Below, piece by piece: positions 18,164 through 25,857 of a DNA stretch of 38,019 nt. Position 1 is the stretch's first letter; every line of letters begins with the position of its first letter. The position numbers and the translations under genes are program-made. The notes below the pieces were generated by a model that searched no databases, was not told where the DNA came from, and worked only from the letters and a program-made list of their open reading frames with translations. This DNA comes from Canibacter zhuwentaonis. GTDB taxonomy: Bacteria; Actinomycetota; Actinomycetes; Actinomycetales; Microbacteriaceae. The DNA is taken from assembly GCF_018531145.1 (NCBI RefSeq), contig NZ_JAHDSZ010000013.1, positions 1-38,019 of the forward strand, given 5' to 3'.

Positions 18164-19543
18164 TTGGCACAGTCAAACCTAGGTAAAGTAGTTTCCCTGG
18201 CTAAAAAGCGCGGTTTTGTTTACCAAGCCGGTGAGATTTATGGCGGATCGCGATCCGCCTGGGATTACGGTCCGCTAGGAACCGCGCTAAAAGAAAATAT
18301 TAAGCGCCAGTGGTGGTTGGCGATTGTGCAGCGGCGCGAAGATGTTGTGGGCATTGACTCCAGCGTGATTCTGCCCAAAGCCGTGTGGGAAGCCTCGGGA
18401 CACGTGGATGTTTTTAGTGATCCGCTGGTTGAGTGCACGAGTTGCCACAAGCGAGGGCGCGAAGATCACCTGCTCGAGGCTTTTGCTGAGAAAAAAGGAC
18501 GTGAGGCTAGCAGCATGGCAGAGATTGTGTGCCCGAACTGCGGCACGCGGGGTGAGTGGACCGAGCCGCGCGAATTTTCTGGGCTTTTGAAAACCTTTTT
18601 GGGGCCCGTTGATGACGCGAGCGGCTTGCACTACCTGCGCCCTGAAACTGCTCAGGGAATCTTTGTGAACTTTGCCAATGTGCTGCAATCCGCTCGCATG
18701 AAACCACCCTTTGGAATCGGGCAGATCGGCAAGAGTTTTCGCAACGAAATTACCCCCGGCAATTTTATTTTCCGCACGCGCGAGTTTGAGCAGATGGAAA
18801 TGGAATTTTTTGTTGAGCCTGGCACAGATGAAAAGTGGCTGGAATACTGGATGCAGGAGCGCATGAGCTGGTACACAAATCTAGGGATTAACCCTGACAA
18901 TCTGCGTTTTTATGAGCATCCACAGGAGAAACTGTCTCACTATTCTAAGCGCACTGTGGATATTGAGTATCGCTTTGGTTTCACCGGCGGGCAGTGGGGC
19001 GAGCTGGAGGGCATTGCCAACCGCACCGACTATGATCTCGCAACTCACGCGAGCAAATCCGGCAAAGATCTAAGTTATTTCGATCAGACCAAAAACGAAC
19101 GCTGGACTCCCTATGTAATCGAGCCTGCTGCGGGACTTACCCGGTCACTCATGGCATTTCTTGTTGATGCCTACCGCGAAGAAGAGCTCACCAACTCGAA
19201 GGACAAAACCGAGATTCGCGTTGTGCTGGGTCTTGATCCGCGCCTTGCGCCGGTTAAAGTTGCTGTGCTCCCGCTCAGCCGCAATGAGCAGCTGTCACCG
19301 CTCGCACGTAAACTGGCGAGCAAGCTCCGCGAAAAATGGAATGTGGATTTTGATGATGCCGGGGCTATTGGCAGGCGCTACCGCCGCCAGGATGAAATCG
19401 GCACGCCATTCTGTGTCACAATTGACTTTGACTCGCTCGATGATAACGCCGTAACCGTGCGCGAGCGCGACAGTATGCAGCAGACGCGCGTGCCACTGGC
19501 GGAGCTCGTAAATCTGCTCACAGAAAAACTAGAGGGTGCGTAA
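18164..19543 (+). CDS. glyS: Glycyl-tRNA synthetase (single-chain, alpha2 type)
   Basis: 459 residues from TTG 18164 ([20 protein letters not shown]). A GGAG site 5 bases upstream decides this rare start; an upstream in-frame TTG at 18146 would overlap it. Class II motifs: [58 protein letters not shown] (motif 2 region) and [18 protein letters not shown] (motif 3). A zinc site is visible in CTSCHKRG and CPNCGTRG. The C-terminal anticodon-binding domain starts near residue 365. It charges tRNA-Gly and is of the eukaryote-like, actinobacterial type rather than the alpha/beta type. Confidence 0.97.
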   Translation: MAQSNLGKVVSLAKKRGFVYQAGEIYGGSRSAWDYGPLGTALKENIKRQWWLAIVQRREDVVGIDSSVILPKAVWEASGHVDVFSDPLVECTSCHKRGREDHLLEAFAEKKGREASSMAEIVCPNCGTRGEWTEPREFSGLLKTFLGPVDDASGLHYLRPETAQGIFVNFANVLQSARMKPPFGIGQIGKSFRNEITPGNFIFRTREFEQMEMEFFVEPGTDEKWLEYWMQERMSWYTNLGINPDNLRFYEHPQEKLSHYSKRTVDIEYRFGFTGGQWGELEGIANRTDYDLATHASKSGKDLSYFDQTKNERWTPYVIEPAAGLTRSLMAFLVDAYREEELTNSKDKTEIRVVLGLDPRLAPVKVAVLPLSRNEQLSPLARKLASKLREKWNVDFDDAGAIGRRYRRQDEIGTPFCVTIDFDSLDDNAVTVRERDSMQQTRVPLAELVNLLTEKLEGA

Positions 19544-19545
19544 AA

Positions 19546-21171
19546 TTGCCCCACAATCACACGTCAGAATTACAAAGCGCAGCGCCCAAAAAAACATACC
19601 CCTGGGCGCATAAAGCTGTTCCCGCAGAGTCTCAGCATCTCCCATTTCACAGGCTACTGCGTGGCATAAACAACTACGCCTGGTGGAAACCGCTTGCCAT
19701 CGCGGGAATCGGTATTGGCTATTACATTGCTATGGTAATTGTGGCAACCATTGCCTACATTCTCGCGATGCAGGTTGCTGCCGCCGGCGGTTCTGCGTCG
19801 CCGGCAGAGCTGCAGAAAATCGCCAACGATCTGGGCGTTATTGATACCCGCCATCCGGCGCGGCTCGCGTATCAGCTCGGCTCGATTATCCTGATGATAC
19901 CTGCTACTTGGCTTGCGCTGCTCACCTTCCGGGCGCACCCGACCGGTATTTTCTTCTCGGTTGTAGGGCGAATCCGCTGGAGTCTGTTCGGATACTCGCT
20001 CGGCATTGCGGTCATCACCTTTGTTGGTGCGCAGGTGATCGCAACCGTTGTTGAGAGTATTTTTGGGGAGGCCTCAACCGATACGCTCACCAAAGACACA
20101 ACCCCGCTTGATGCGAGCACCCTTGTTTGGTCGCTGATTATTATTGTACTGCTTGTGCCCCTGCAGGCGACCGCTGAGGAGTATATTTTCCGCGGAGCAA
20201 TGCTACAGATGCTTGGGGCGTGGATTCGCAACCCGATTGTGCCATCCCTGATTACAACCCTGCTGTTTGTTATCGGTCACGGCTACGAACTGTGGGGGCT
20301 AATTTTGGTGGGGCTGCTCGGTTTAACCGTAACATTTTTGACAATTCGCACGGGCGGCATTGAGGCTGGAATTGCGATTCACATGGTAAATAACCTGGTT
20401 GTTTTTGGGATTCTCGCGAGCGGTGTGACGGGCGACACCAAGCAGTCTGAGAGCGCCGGTAATATTGCCAGTGCGATCTTAAATATTATTATGTACGCGG
20501 TTTATATTGGCGCGATTGAACTGGTGTGGCGCAAGCGTAAGAACACGCACGGATGGCAAAACTACCGTGAAACGAAGGCTGCCGCCGCGCCCGATGGCGC
20601 ATTTAGCGCGCCGCATCCTGCTAGCGTGTCCGTGGGTGCGGATGTGCCGCCGGCGGTGCAAACTGGCATCAGTGCATCGGTAGGTACGGGCTATACTGCG
20701 GCAACTCCCGTGGCGGGATCTCCTGCGGCGGCGGATGCTGCCGTGCCAGCTGCGCCGCCAGTTCCCGCAGCTGTGTCCACAACGCCTCAGCCGCCGGTGT
20801 CTCAGCAGACGCCGATACTTCCGCCAGCGCCTCTGATTTCAGCGGCACACAAGCCTGTTACGCCAACAACCGCTCAACAAACGCTGCCACAAGAGTGCAC
20901 CTGCGGCTACGCAACAACGTTTAATACCTCACCCACAGCGTTAACGTCAGCAAACACAGCGCCCGCGCCGCGAGCGCACCCGGCATATGCACCCGAGCCG
21001 CGCCCTCTCGAGTCGTACACCCCTGCGCCAAGCCCGCCTATTACCCGAGAGGAAACACCGCAACTCGACGGTACTTCGCTAATTCCGCCCGCGCCCGATA
21101 TCGCACCCAGAAGACCCCGTCGTGCAGCGCCCGATCCGCAACCGCCCCGATACGCTTCGCCATCACAGTAA
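19546..21171 (+). CDS. CPBP-family intramembrane metalloprotease with long Pro/Ala-rich tail
   Basis: 541 residues, start TTG 19546 just after the glyS stop. About eight membrane helices lie between residues 45 and 330. The CPBP (Abi/CAAX-protease) motifs are ATAEEYIFRGAML (EExxxR), FVIGHGYELWG and AIHMVNNLVV, which supply the Glu and His metal ligands. From about residue 345 to the end is a 190-residue low-complexity tail rich in Pro, Ala, Thr and Ser, with one CTCGY motif, predicted disordered. CPBP proteins cut membrane peptides or serve in bacteriocin immunity; the target here is unknown. It is co-transcribed with glyS and followed after 6 bases by a flavoprotein gene. Confidence 0.88.
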   Translation: MPHNHTSELQSAAPKKTYPWAHKAVPAESQHLPFHRLLRGINNYAWWKPLAIAGIGIGYYIAMVIVATIAYILAMQVAAAGGSASPAELQKIANDLGVIDTRHPARLAYQLGSIILMIPATWLALLTFRAHPTGIFFSVVGRIRWSLFGYSLGIAVITFVGAQVIATVVESIFGEASTDTLTKDTTPLDASTLVWSLIIIVLLVPLQATAEEYIFRGAMLQMLGAWIRNPIVPSLITTLLFVIGHGYELWGLILVGLLGLTVTFLTIRTGGIEAGIAIHMVNNLVVFGILASGVTGDTKQSESAGNIASAILNIIMYAVYIGAIELVWRKRKNTHGWQNYRETKAAAAPDGAFSAPHPASVSVGADVPPAVQTGISASVGTGYTAATPVAGSPAAADAAVPAAPPVPAAVSTTPQPPVSQQTPILPPAPLISAAHKPVTPTTAQQTLPQECTCGYATTFNTSPTALTSANTAPAPRAHPAYAPEPRPLESYTPAPSPPITREETPQLDGTSLIPPAPDIAPRRPRRAAPDPQPPRYASPSQ

Positions 21172-21177
21172 ATCACC

Positions 21178-22536
21178 GTGCAAAACAGCTCATCAGATGC
21201 GGTCGTAGTAGGCAACAGCCTTGTTGCCTACGCGGCTGCAATGCAGCTCGCCAGCGTTAATCTGAAAGTTACGCTAATTGCGCCTAAAGACAGCACCGGT
21301 TCGGCAAGTGACGCGCGCCCGGTGACGGATGCTACCGGTTTAATAACCAATTTTCTCGCGCAAAACAGCGCAAAATCGCCTCAAAACGCGGCAATAACGG
21401 CGCTGCCCGTAAAACCAGAGCTGTGGCTCCCTCCTGCCGTGGGCGGAACGCAGTTTATCCGCGTACCCGAACCGCAGCTGGGCGGAATTATGGCGGCGCC
21501 TTTAACATCCGCCGCAAAAAAGCTGCTCGGTGGCACAAAAAACAGCGCCCGAGCCTATTTTGACCGGTTTAAACCCGTGCTCACACTCGGCAAAACGCAG
21601 TCGCTGCTGGAGCTTGTTAAAGTGCGGCAGGGAAAGACCGCCGCCGCGCTTATCGCGCCCGGTTTGCGCACCCAATACGCGACAGATCCGCATAAAGTAC
21701 TCGCCGATCTCGCGCTGCCAGGCATCAATACCGCGCTAACTCGCACCGGATCATTAAGCGGCGCGGTACTAACTCTGAGCGCGGCAGCAGCATCCGCCAA
21801 AATCGTACCCCGGCAAGGTTGGCGGGCGCTTAAGTCGGCGCTCGCACACAAACTCGAGCTATACAACGTGAATATTACGCGCGACGAAAAAATTATTTCC
21901 GTGCATAGAGCGGATCGCACCGCCACCGCGCCCGATAATCACCCGCACACAGTAACAACAGCAACCACCACACTACACACGCGCGCAGTAATATTTGTGC
22001 CCTGCAACAACTCGGAGCTGCGAGAGTTTAGCGCGCTTTGTCAGCGCATCCCCCAGCGCAATATTGCAGAGCTGTACACACTAGCGGCAACCGCCAAAAC
22101 ACCGCAGCGCCTGCCCGCAGAGTTTAATAAGCCCGGCGCGCGGGCAGTAACTCAGCTGCAAAACCCTGATTTTAGCGCGCCCGTAACCCTGGAAATAAGC
22201 AGTTTAGCGCCGCAGCACAGTGATCTCGTTGCCGCGCGAATAATCTCACCCGACGAAAACACAATAACCGGCTTAGCCGCAGCATCGGCAACCACCCGCG
22301 CAATAGCCGCCACTTACGAGCTAGCGCTAACAGCAGCGTGGCAACTAGAAAACCTACCCGCCGCACACGGCACCAGCGCAGAAAAAGACACCGCGCACTG
22401 GCTGCAGCAGGAGCTTTGCGAGCCAACAACCCTATTTTTAGGCGAAATTTTTTACGGCGGAGAGCTCGCCCCGGCACTAGCAGACAGCACCGCGCGAGCT
22501 GTTGAACTGCGCAGATTGCTGCTGGGCATAAACTAG
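21178..22536 (+). CDS. Putative FAD-dependent oxidoreductase, divergent (protoporphyrinogen-oxidase-like)
   Basis: 452 residues, start GTG 21178 without a clear ribosome-binding site. The N-terminus DAVVVGNSLVAYAAAMQLASVNLKVTLI is a Rossmann FAD-binding unit in which the usual GxGxxG has become GNSLVA. A middle region (LLELVKVRQGKTAAALIAPGLRTQ ... LPGINTALTRTGSLSGAV) resembles the amine-oxidase/HemY group where that family has its plate-like substrate domain. A C-terminal FAD segment is weak. Either the gene is a divergent, possibly specialised member, or it is decaying although the frame is open. Its stop codon overlaps that of the convergent chorismate mutase gene in a shared CTAG. Confidence 0.6.
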   Translation: MQNSSSDAVVVGNSLVAYAAAMQLASVNLKVTLIAPKDSTGSASDARPVTDATGLITNFLAQNSAKSPQNAAITALPVKPELWLPPAVGGTQFIRVPEPQLGGIMAAPLTSAAKKLLGGTKNSARAYFDRFKPVLTLGKTQSLLELVKVRQGKTAAALIAPGLRTQYATDPHKVLADLALPGINTALTRTGSLSGAVLTLSAAAASAKIVPRQGWRALKSALAHKLELYNVNITRDEKIISVHRADRTATAPDNHPHTVTTATTTLHTRAVIFVPCNNSELREFSALCQRIPQRNIAELYTLAATAKTPQRLPAEFNKPGARAVTQLQNPDFSAPVTLEISSLAPQHSDLVAARIISPDENTITGLAAASATTRAIAATYELALTAAWQLENLPAAHGTSAEKDTAHWLQQELCEPTTLFLGEIFYGGELAPALADSTARAVELRRLLLGIN

Positions 22537-22871
22537 CTCGAGTCTGTTTTATCCGCCAACTGCTGGTGGTGGTGAATCACCTCAGCAACAACGAAATTAA
22601 ACCATTTTTCGGCAAACTCCGGGTCTAGCTTCGCCTCCGCTGCCAGGCTTTTTAGCCTCGCAATCTGCTTCGCCTCGCGCTCCAAATCGCTCGCAGGCAT
22701 CCCGTGCTCAGCCTTTAATTCGCCGACTTCCTGTGTGCACTTAAAACGCTCGGCGAGCATATAAACGAGCGCGGCATCAATATTATCAATGCTCGAGCGC
22801 AGCTGCTGCAGCCGCTCTTCTGCGCGCTTGTTTTGCAGTGGATCCGCTACCTCTCCAGAATTATTGCACAC
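22533..22871 (-). CDS. Chorismate mutase, AroQ class
   Basis: 112 residues, all alpha. The family core is RLQQLRSSIDNIDAALVYMLAERFKCTQEVGELKAEHGMPASDLEREAKQIARL, with the two Arg, Lys and Glu residues that bind chorismate (R in the first helix, R in AERF, K in ELKAEHG). It converts chorismate to prephenate for Phe/Tyr synthesis. It has no signal peptide or fused domain. It starts (GTG 22869-22871) 6 bases after purA and belongs to the same operon. Confidence 0.9.
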   Translation of the reverse strand: MCNNSGEVADPLQNKRAEERLQQLRSSIDNIDAALVYMLAERFKCTQEVGELKAEHGMPASDLEREAKQIARLKSLAAEAKLDPEFAEKWFNFVVAEVIHHHQQLADKTDSS

Positions 22872-22877
22872 CGTGTT

Positions 22878-24167
22878 TTAATCCTCGGTAAGGCTGTGCC
22901 GCACAACGACCTGCTCACGCTCAGGGCCAACGCCGATAGCGGAAATACGAGCACCGCTCATTTTTTCGAGCTCTAAAATATAGTGCTGTGCCGCCGCCGG
23001 GAGCTCCTCAAAAGTACGCGCGCCGGAAATATCTTCCTGCCATCCTTCAAACTCTTTGTAAACGGGTTTTGCGTGGTGAAAATCGCTCTGGTTTACCGGC
23101 ATTTCAGAGTGGGTTACGCCGTTTACATCGTAAGCCACACAAATATGTATTTTTTTAAGCCCGGTTAACACGTCGAGTTTTGTGAGCACGAAATCAGTGA
23201 CACCGTTAATCCGCGCAGCATAGCGCGCAACCGGCGCGTCATACCAGCCGCAGCGCCTCGGCCTGCCCGTTGTAGTGCCGAACTCGAAGCCCTGCTTGCG
23301 CAAAAAATCACCGTGCTCATCAAAAAGCTCTGTTGGGAACGGACCTGCGCCAACCCGGGTCGTGTAGGCCTTAATAACCGAAATAACCCGGGTGAGGTGC
23401 TGCGGGGCAATTCCGGAACCGGTAATCAAACCGCCGGTTGTTGCGTTTGATGAGGTTACAAACGGATAGGTGCCGTGATCAATGTCAAGCATTGTTGCCT
23501 GCCCCGCCTCGTAAAGCACGGTTTTGCCCGCCTCTAACGCCTCGTGCAAGAGCAGTGCCGTGTCGCAAACCATCGGCTCGAGTGTTGCACGGTATCCGAG
23601 CAGTTCTTGGATCACATCTTCTGGATCAATTGCCCGCCGGTTGTATATTTTTACGAGCACCTGATTTTTGAACTCGAGCGCGGCTTCGACTTTTTGGCGC
23701 AGGATATTTTCGTCAAAAATATCCTGGATTCTAATTCCGACTCGGTTGATTTTATCCGCATAGGTCGGGCCAATTCCACGACCGGTTGTGCCGATCTGGC
23801 GCTTGCCAAGAAAACGCTCTGTGACCTTATCGAGCGTGCGATGATAGGCGGTTATAACGTGCGCATTGGCGCTCACCTTCAGCTTAGAAACATCCACTCC
23901 GCGTGAGCGCAGAGCCTCAATTTCATGCATTAAAACTTCAATATCGATAACCACGCCGTTTGCGATAACGGGTGTGACTCCAGGTGTTAAAATACCCGAC
24001 GGCAAAAGGTGCAGCGCGTATTTTTCTTTGCCGATAACAATTGTGTGCCCGGCATTATTACCACCGTTGAATTTAACAACGTAATCAACTTTACTGCCGA
24101 GCAGATCGGTGGCGCGCCCTTTACCTTCGTCGCCCCACTGCGCTCCTGAAACTAACAGAGCAGGCAT
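22878..24167 (-). CDS. purA: Adenylosuccinate synthetase
   Basis: 429 residues from ATG 24165-24167; AAGGAG 7-8 bases upstream supports this start against a longer frame to 24200. Motifs include the P-loop [64 protein letters not shown] and [19 protein letters not shown]. It joins IMP and aspartate using GTP, the first committed step to AMP. Upstream is yajQ, 39 bases away on the same strand. Confidence 0.98.
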   Translation of the reverse strand: MPALLVSGAQWGDEGKGRATDLLGSKVDYVVKFNGGNNAGHTIVIGKEKYALHLLPSGILTPGVTPVIANGVVIDIEVLMHEIEALRSRGVDVSKLKVSANAHVITAYHRTLDKVTERFLGKRQIGTTGRGIGPTYADKINRVGIRIQDIFDENILRQKVEAALEFKNQVLVKIYNRRAIDPEDVIQELLGYRATLEPMVCDTALLLHEALEAGKTVLYEAGQATMLDIDHGTYPFVTSSNATTGGLITGSGIAPQHLTRVISVIKAYTTRVGAGPFPTELFDEHGDFLRKQGFEFGTTTGRPRRCGWYDAPVARYAARINGVTDFVLTKLDVLTGLKKIHICVAYDVNGVTHSEMPVNQSDFHHAKPVYKEFEGWQEDISGARTFEELPAAAQHYILELEKMSGARISAIGVGPEREQVVVRHSLTED

Positions 24168-24206
24168 AACCTTGCTCCTTTCTACTTGCCGCTGGGGCAA
24201 CTATAT

Positions 24207-24695
24207 TTATCTGAAATTAACAAACTGTAGCGCAACTTCAGCATCAGCTTCTTTAAGCAGTGCGATAGTTACTTGTAAATCATCACGACTCTTTGAACTA
24301 ACTCGCAACTCGTCACCCTGAATCTGGCTTTTTACGCTCTTGGGTCCCTCATCACGAATTAGCTTGTTGAGTTTTTTAGCCGTGACCTGATCAATACCCT
24401 CTTTTAGTTTTGCGTTTATGCGATACTCTTTGCCGCTCGCGTAAGGATCTTCTGTGTCGAGGGTTTTGAGCGACAATCCGCGCTTCACAAACTTTGACTG
24501 CAGCACGTCAAGCGCCGCCAGCACTCGCTCTTCGCTGTTGGCTTTAAGCAAAATATGGTCGCTGCTCAGGTCGATTGCAGCGCCGACACCCTTAAAGTCA
24601 TAGCGTTGCTCGAGCTCTTTGCGAGCTTGATTACACGCATTCTCAACCTCCATACGGTCAATTTTGCTAACTACGTCAAATGATGAATCCGCCAT
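24207..24695 (-). CDS. YajQ/DUF520 family nucleotide-binding protein
   Basis: 162 residues, the usual length. It begins [24 protein letters not shown] and continues [79 protein letters not shown], the standard YajQ signature with two ferredoxin-like domains. Some members bind cyclic di-GMP; others bind nucleotides or tRNA, so the ligand here is not certain. It is probably first in the yajQ-purA-chorismate mutase operon, beside an AT-rich inserted cassette. Confidence 0.95.
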   Translation of the reverse strand: MADSSFDVVSKIDRMEVENACNQARKELEQRYDFKGVGAAIDLSSDHILLKANSEERVLAALDVLQSKFVKRGLSLKTLDTEDPYASGKEYRINAKLKEGIDQVTAKKLNKLIRDEGPKSVKSQIQGDELRVSSKSRDDLQVTIALLKEADAEVALQFVNFR

Positions 24696-24822
24696 AAATA
24701 TAATTTTATCCTAGTTGCCAAACTTTAACAGAACAAGTCGTAAAATTTGTGAAGGTACCGCTCAACTGTACACTGAAGAATGGTTACGTAAAGGATTGTT
24801 TTCCGCTACAATACTCGTAAAC

Positions 24823-24984
24823 ATGGCAGATAATGACCGTTTCGATGTTAGAATACCTGAAACTCCGTTTGAAGCAGATGAGTTACAACTTTCTAATTTT
24901 GATTTGAAACTACAACAAACACTAAATTATAACCCTAAAAGAAGAACAAAGAGGAGGGCAAAATGGATTGGTATGACTATATGA
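24823..24984 (+). CDS. Small basic-tailed protein, first gene of AT-rich cassette
   Basis: 53 residues from ATG 24823 (MADNDRFDVRIPETPFEADE) ending in KRRTKRRAKW, so acidic first half and strongly basic tail. There is no ribosome-binding site, but a TACAAT box ends 10 bases before the ATG, which would suit leaderless translation. The frame is also open upstream to a TTG at 24715 and could be the end of a longer, truncated gene. It overlaps the next gene by 22 bases. I do not recognise it; in a TA-like cassette it could be the DNA- or RNA-binding regulator. Confidence 0.5.
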   Translation: MADNDRFDVRIPETPFEADELQLSNFDLKLQQTLNYNPKRRTKRRAKWIGMTI

Positions 24985-25247
24985 TCAATGCATCAGAGCA
25001 ATCACGATTTAATGCCGGTCACTGGTTTCGTTATTTGCGAAAAGTTATTTTTGAAGACCATTCTCACCTAACAGACGAAGACGTTGAAAGATTGCTCAAC
25101 TCCCAAGAACTTACAAATTTTCAGAAAGTTAGTTTGAAATATGCTGTTCAAAAGCATACACCAACCCACGAATATGTGATTTCCTTAAATAAACCTGCCA
25201 AATTATCTAATGTACAAAAAATGATGGAGAAATACAAACATGGATAA
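24963..25247 (+). CDS. Unknown protein, second gene of AT-rich cassette (possible antitoxin)
   Basis: 94 residues from ATG 24963 with a strong GAGGAGGG ribosome-binding site 5 bases upstream. It is mostly helical and charged (SHLTDEDVERLLNSQELTNFQKVSLKYAVQKH). There is no known motif. It overlaps the downstream nucleotidyltransferase-like gene by 8 bases, which is typical of paired toxin-antitoxin genes where the upstream partner is the antitoxin. Codon use (AAA, ATT, GAA, low GC) is unlike the flanking housekeeping genes. Confidence 0.7.
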   Translation: MDWYDYMINASEQSRFNAGHWFRYLRKVIFEDHSHLTDEDVERLLNSQELTNFQKVSLKYAVQKHTPTHEYVISLNKPAKLSNVQKMMEKYKHG

Positions 25248-25797
25248 AATGAAACCTGTTTTTGAAGTCTTGAATCAAGAATTATCTCAAGCAAATCTTC
25301 GTTTAACCATTATTTGTGTTGGTGGTTACGTCTTAGAGTACCATGGCTTGCGAGCCACGCAAGATGTAGATGCTTTTTATGAAAAAAGTCAAAAAATCAA
25401 CGAAATTATCGCTCGTGTAGGGAAACAGTTCAGTTTGAATACTGACGAAGAGCTATGGCTCAATAATAATGTGGCGAATATGAACATACAGCCACCATTA
25501 AATTTATGTGAGACCCTATACTCATTCAAAAATTTAACCGTTTTCGTTGCCAAAATTGAATACGTATTGGGCATGAAGATGGTTAGCACAAGAGAGCAAG
25601 ATTTGAAAGATATTGGAGCAATTATCAAATACAAAAACTTCCGTTCGCCATTTAATACCTTTGATGATTTGAAGAAAATGGGATTTGATAACATTGACTT
25701 CTCTGCTCTCCTAGAAGGATTCAGTTGCGCCTATGGCATGGACTGGTTAGAAGATTTTTTTAAAGAAAATCAAGAAAAACTTAGAAGATATTATTGA
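25240..25797 (+). CDS. Nucleotidyltransferase-like protein (DUF6036/AbiEii-like), possible toxin
   Basis: 185 residues. The N-terminal half carries a minimal nucleotidyltransferase core: ICVGGYVLEYHGLRATQDVDAFY, with the GG loop and the D-x-D pair (DVDAF) that binds metal in this superfamily. Next comes AKIEYVLGMKMVSTREQDLKDIGAIIKY, where Lys and Asp recall the conserved K and RxxKDxxD region of AbiEii-type and DUF6036 proteins. The C-terminus is helical. Such proteins act as toxins or defence effectors that modify tRNA or nucleotides. Gene order, overlap and AT-rich foreign composition support a mobile toxin-antitoxin or phage-defence cassette, but activity is inferred. Confidence 0.75.
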   Translation: MDKMKPVFEVLNQELSQANLRLTIICVGGYVLEYHGLRATQDVDAFYEKSQKINEIIARVGKQFSLNTDEELWLNNNVANMNIQPPLNLCETLYSFKNLTVFVAKIEYVLGMKMVSTREQDLKDIGAIIKYKNFRSPFNTFDDLKKMGFDNIDFSALLEGFSCAYGMDWLEDFFKENQEKLRRYY

Positions 25798-25814
25798 CAG
25801 GTCTCCCAGATTAA

Positions 25815-25846
25815 AAAGACGATTTTCTAGCTTGAAAGTCATCTTT
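25815..25846. terminator. Hairpin at the end of the AT-rich cassette
   Basis: 13-base arms (25815-25827 and 25834-25846) pair with one mismatch and one G-U, around a 6-base TAGCTT loop. It lies 18 bases after the nucleotidyltransferase stop and just before the convergent murE stop. It has no long T-run, so termination may be weak or bidirectional; it may also mark the cassette's right edge. Confidence 0.45.
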
Positions 25847-25857
25847 CCCGAAACGCC

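Noticed and set aside
18242-18259. Perfect 18-bp palindrome in glyS as an operator
   Set aside because: It encodes the conserved GGSRSAW segment near the start of the synthetase; it is better explained by coding needs plus the GCGGAT word bias.
24715-24822. Longer version of the 53-residue gene from a TTG
   Set aside because: There is no ribosome-binding site or recognisable domain; kept only as a possible truncated-gene alternative.
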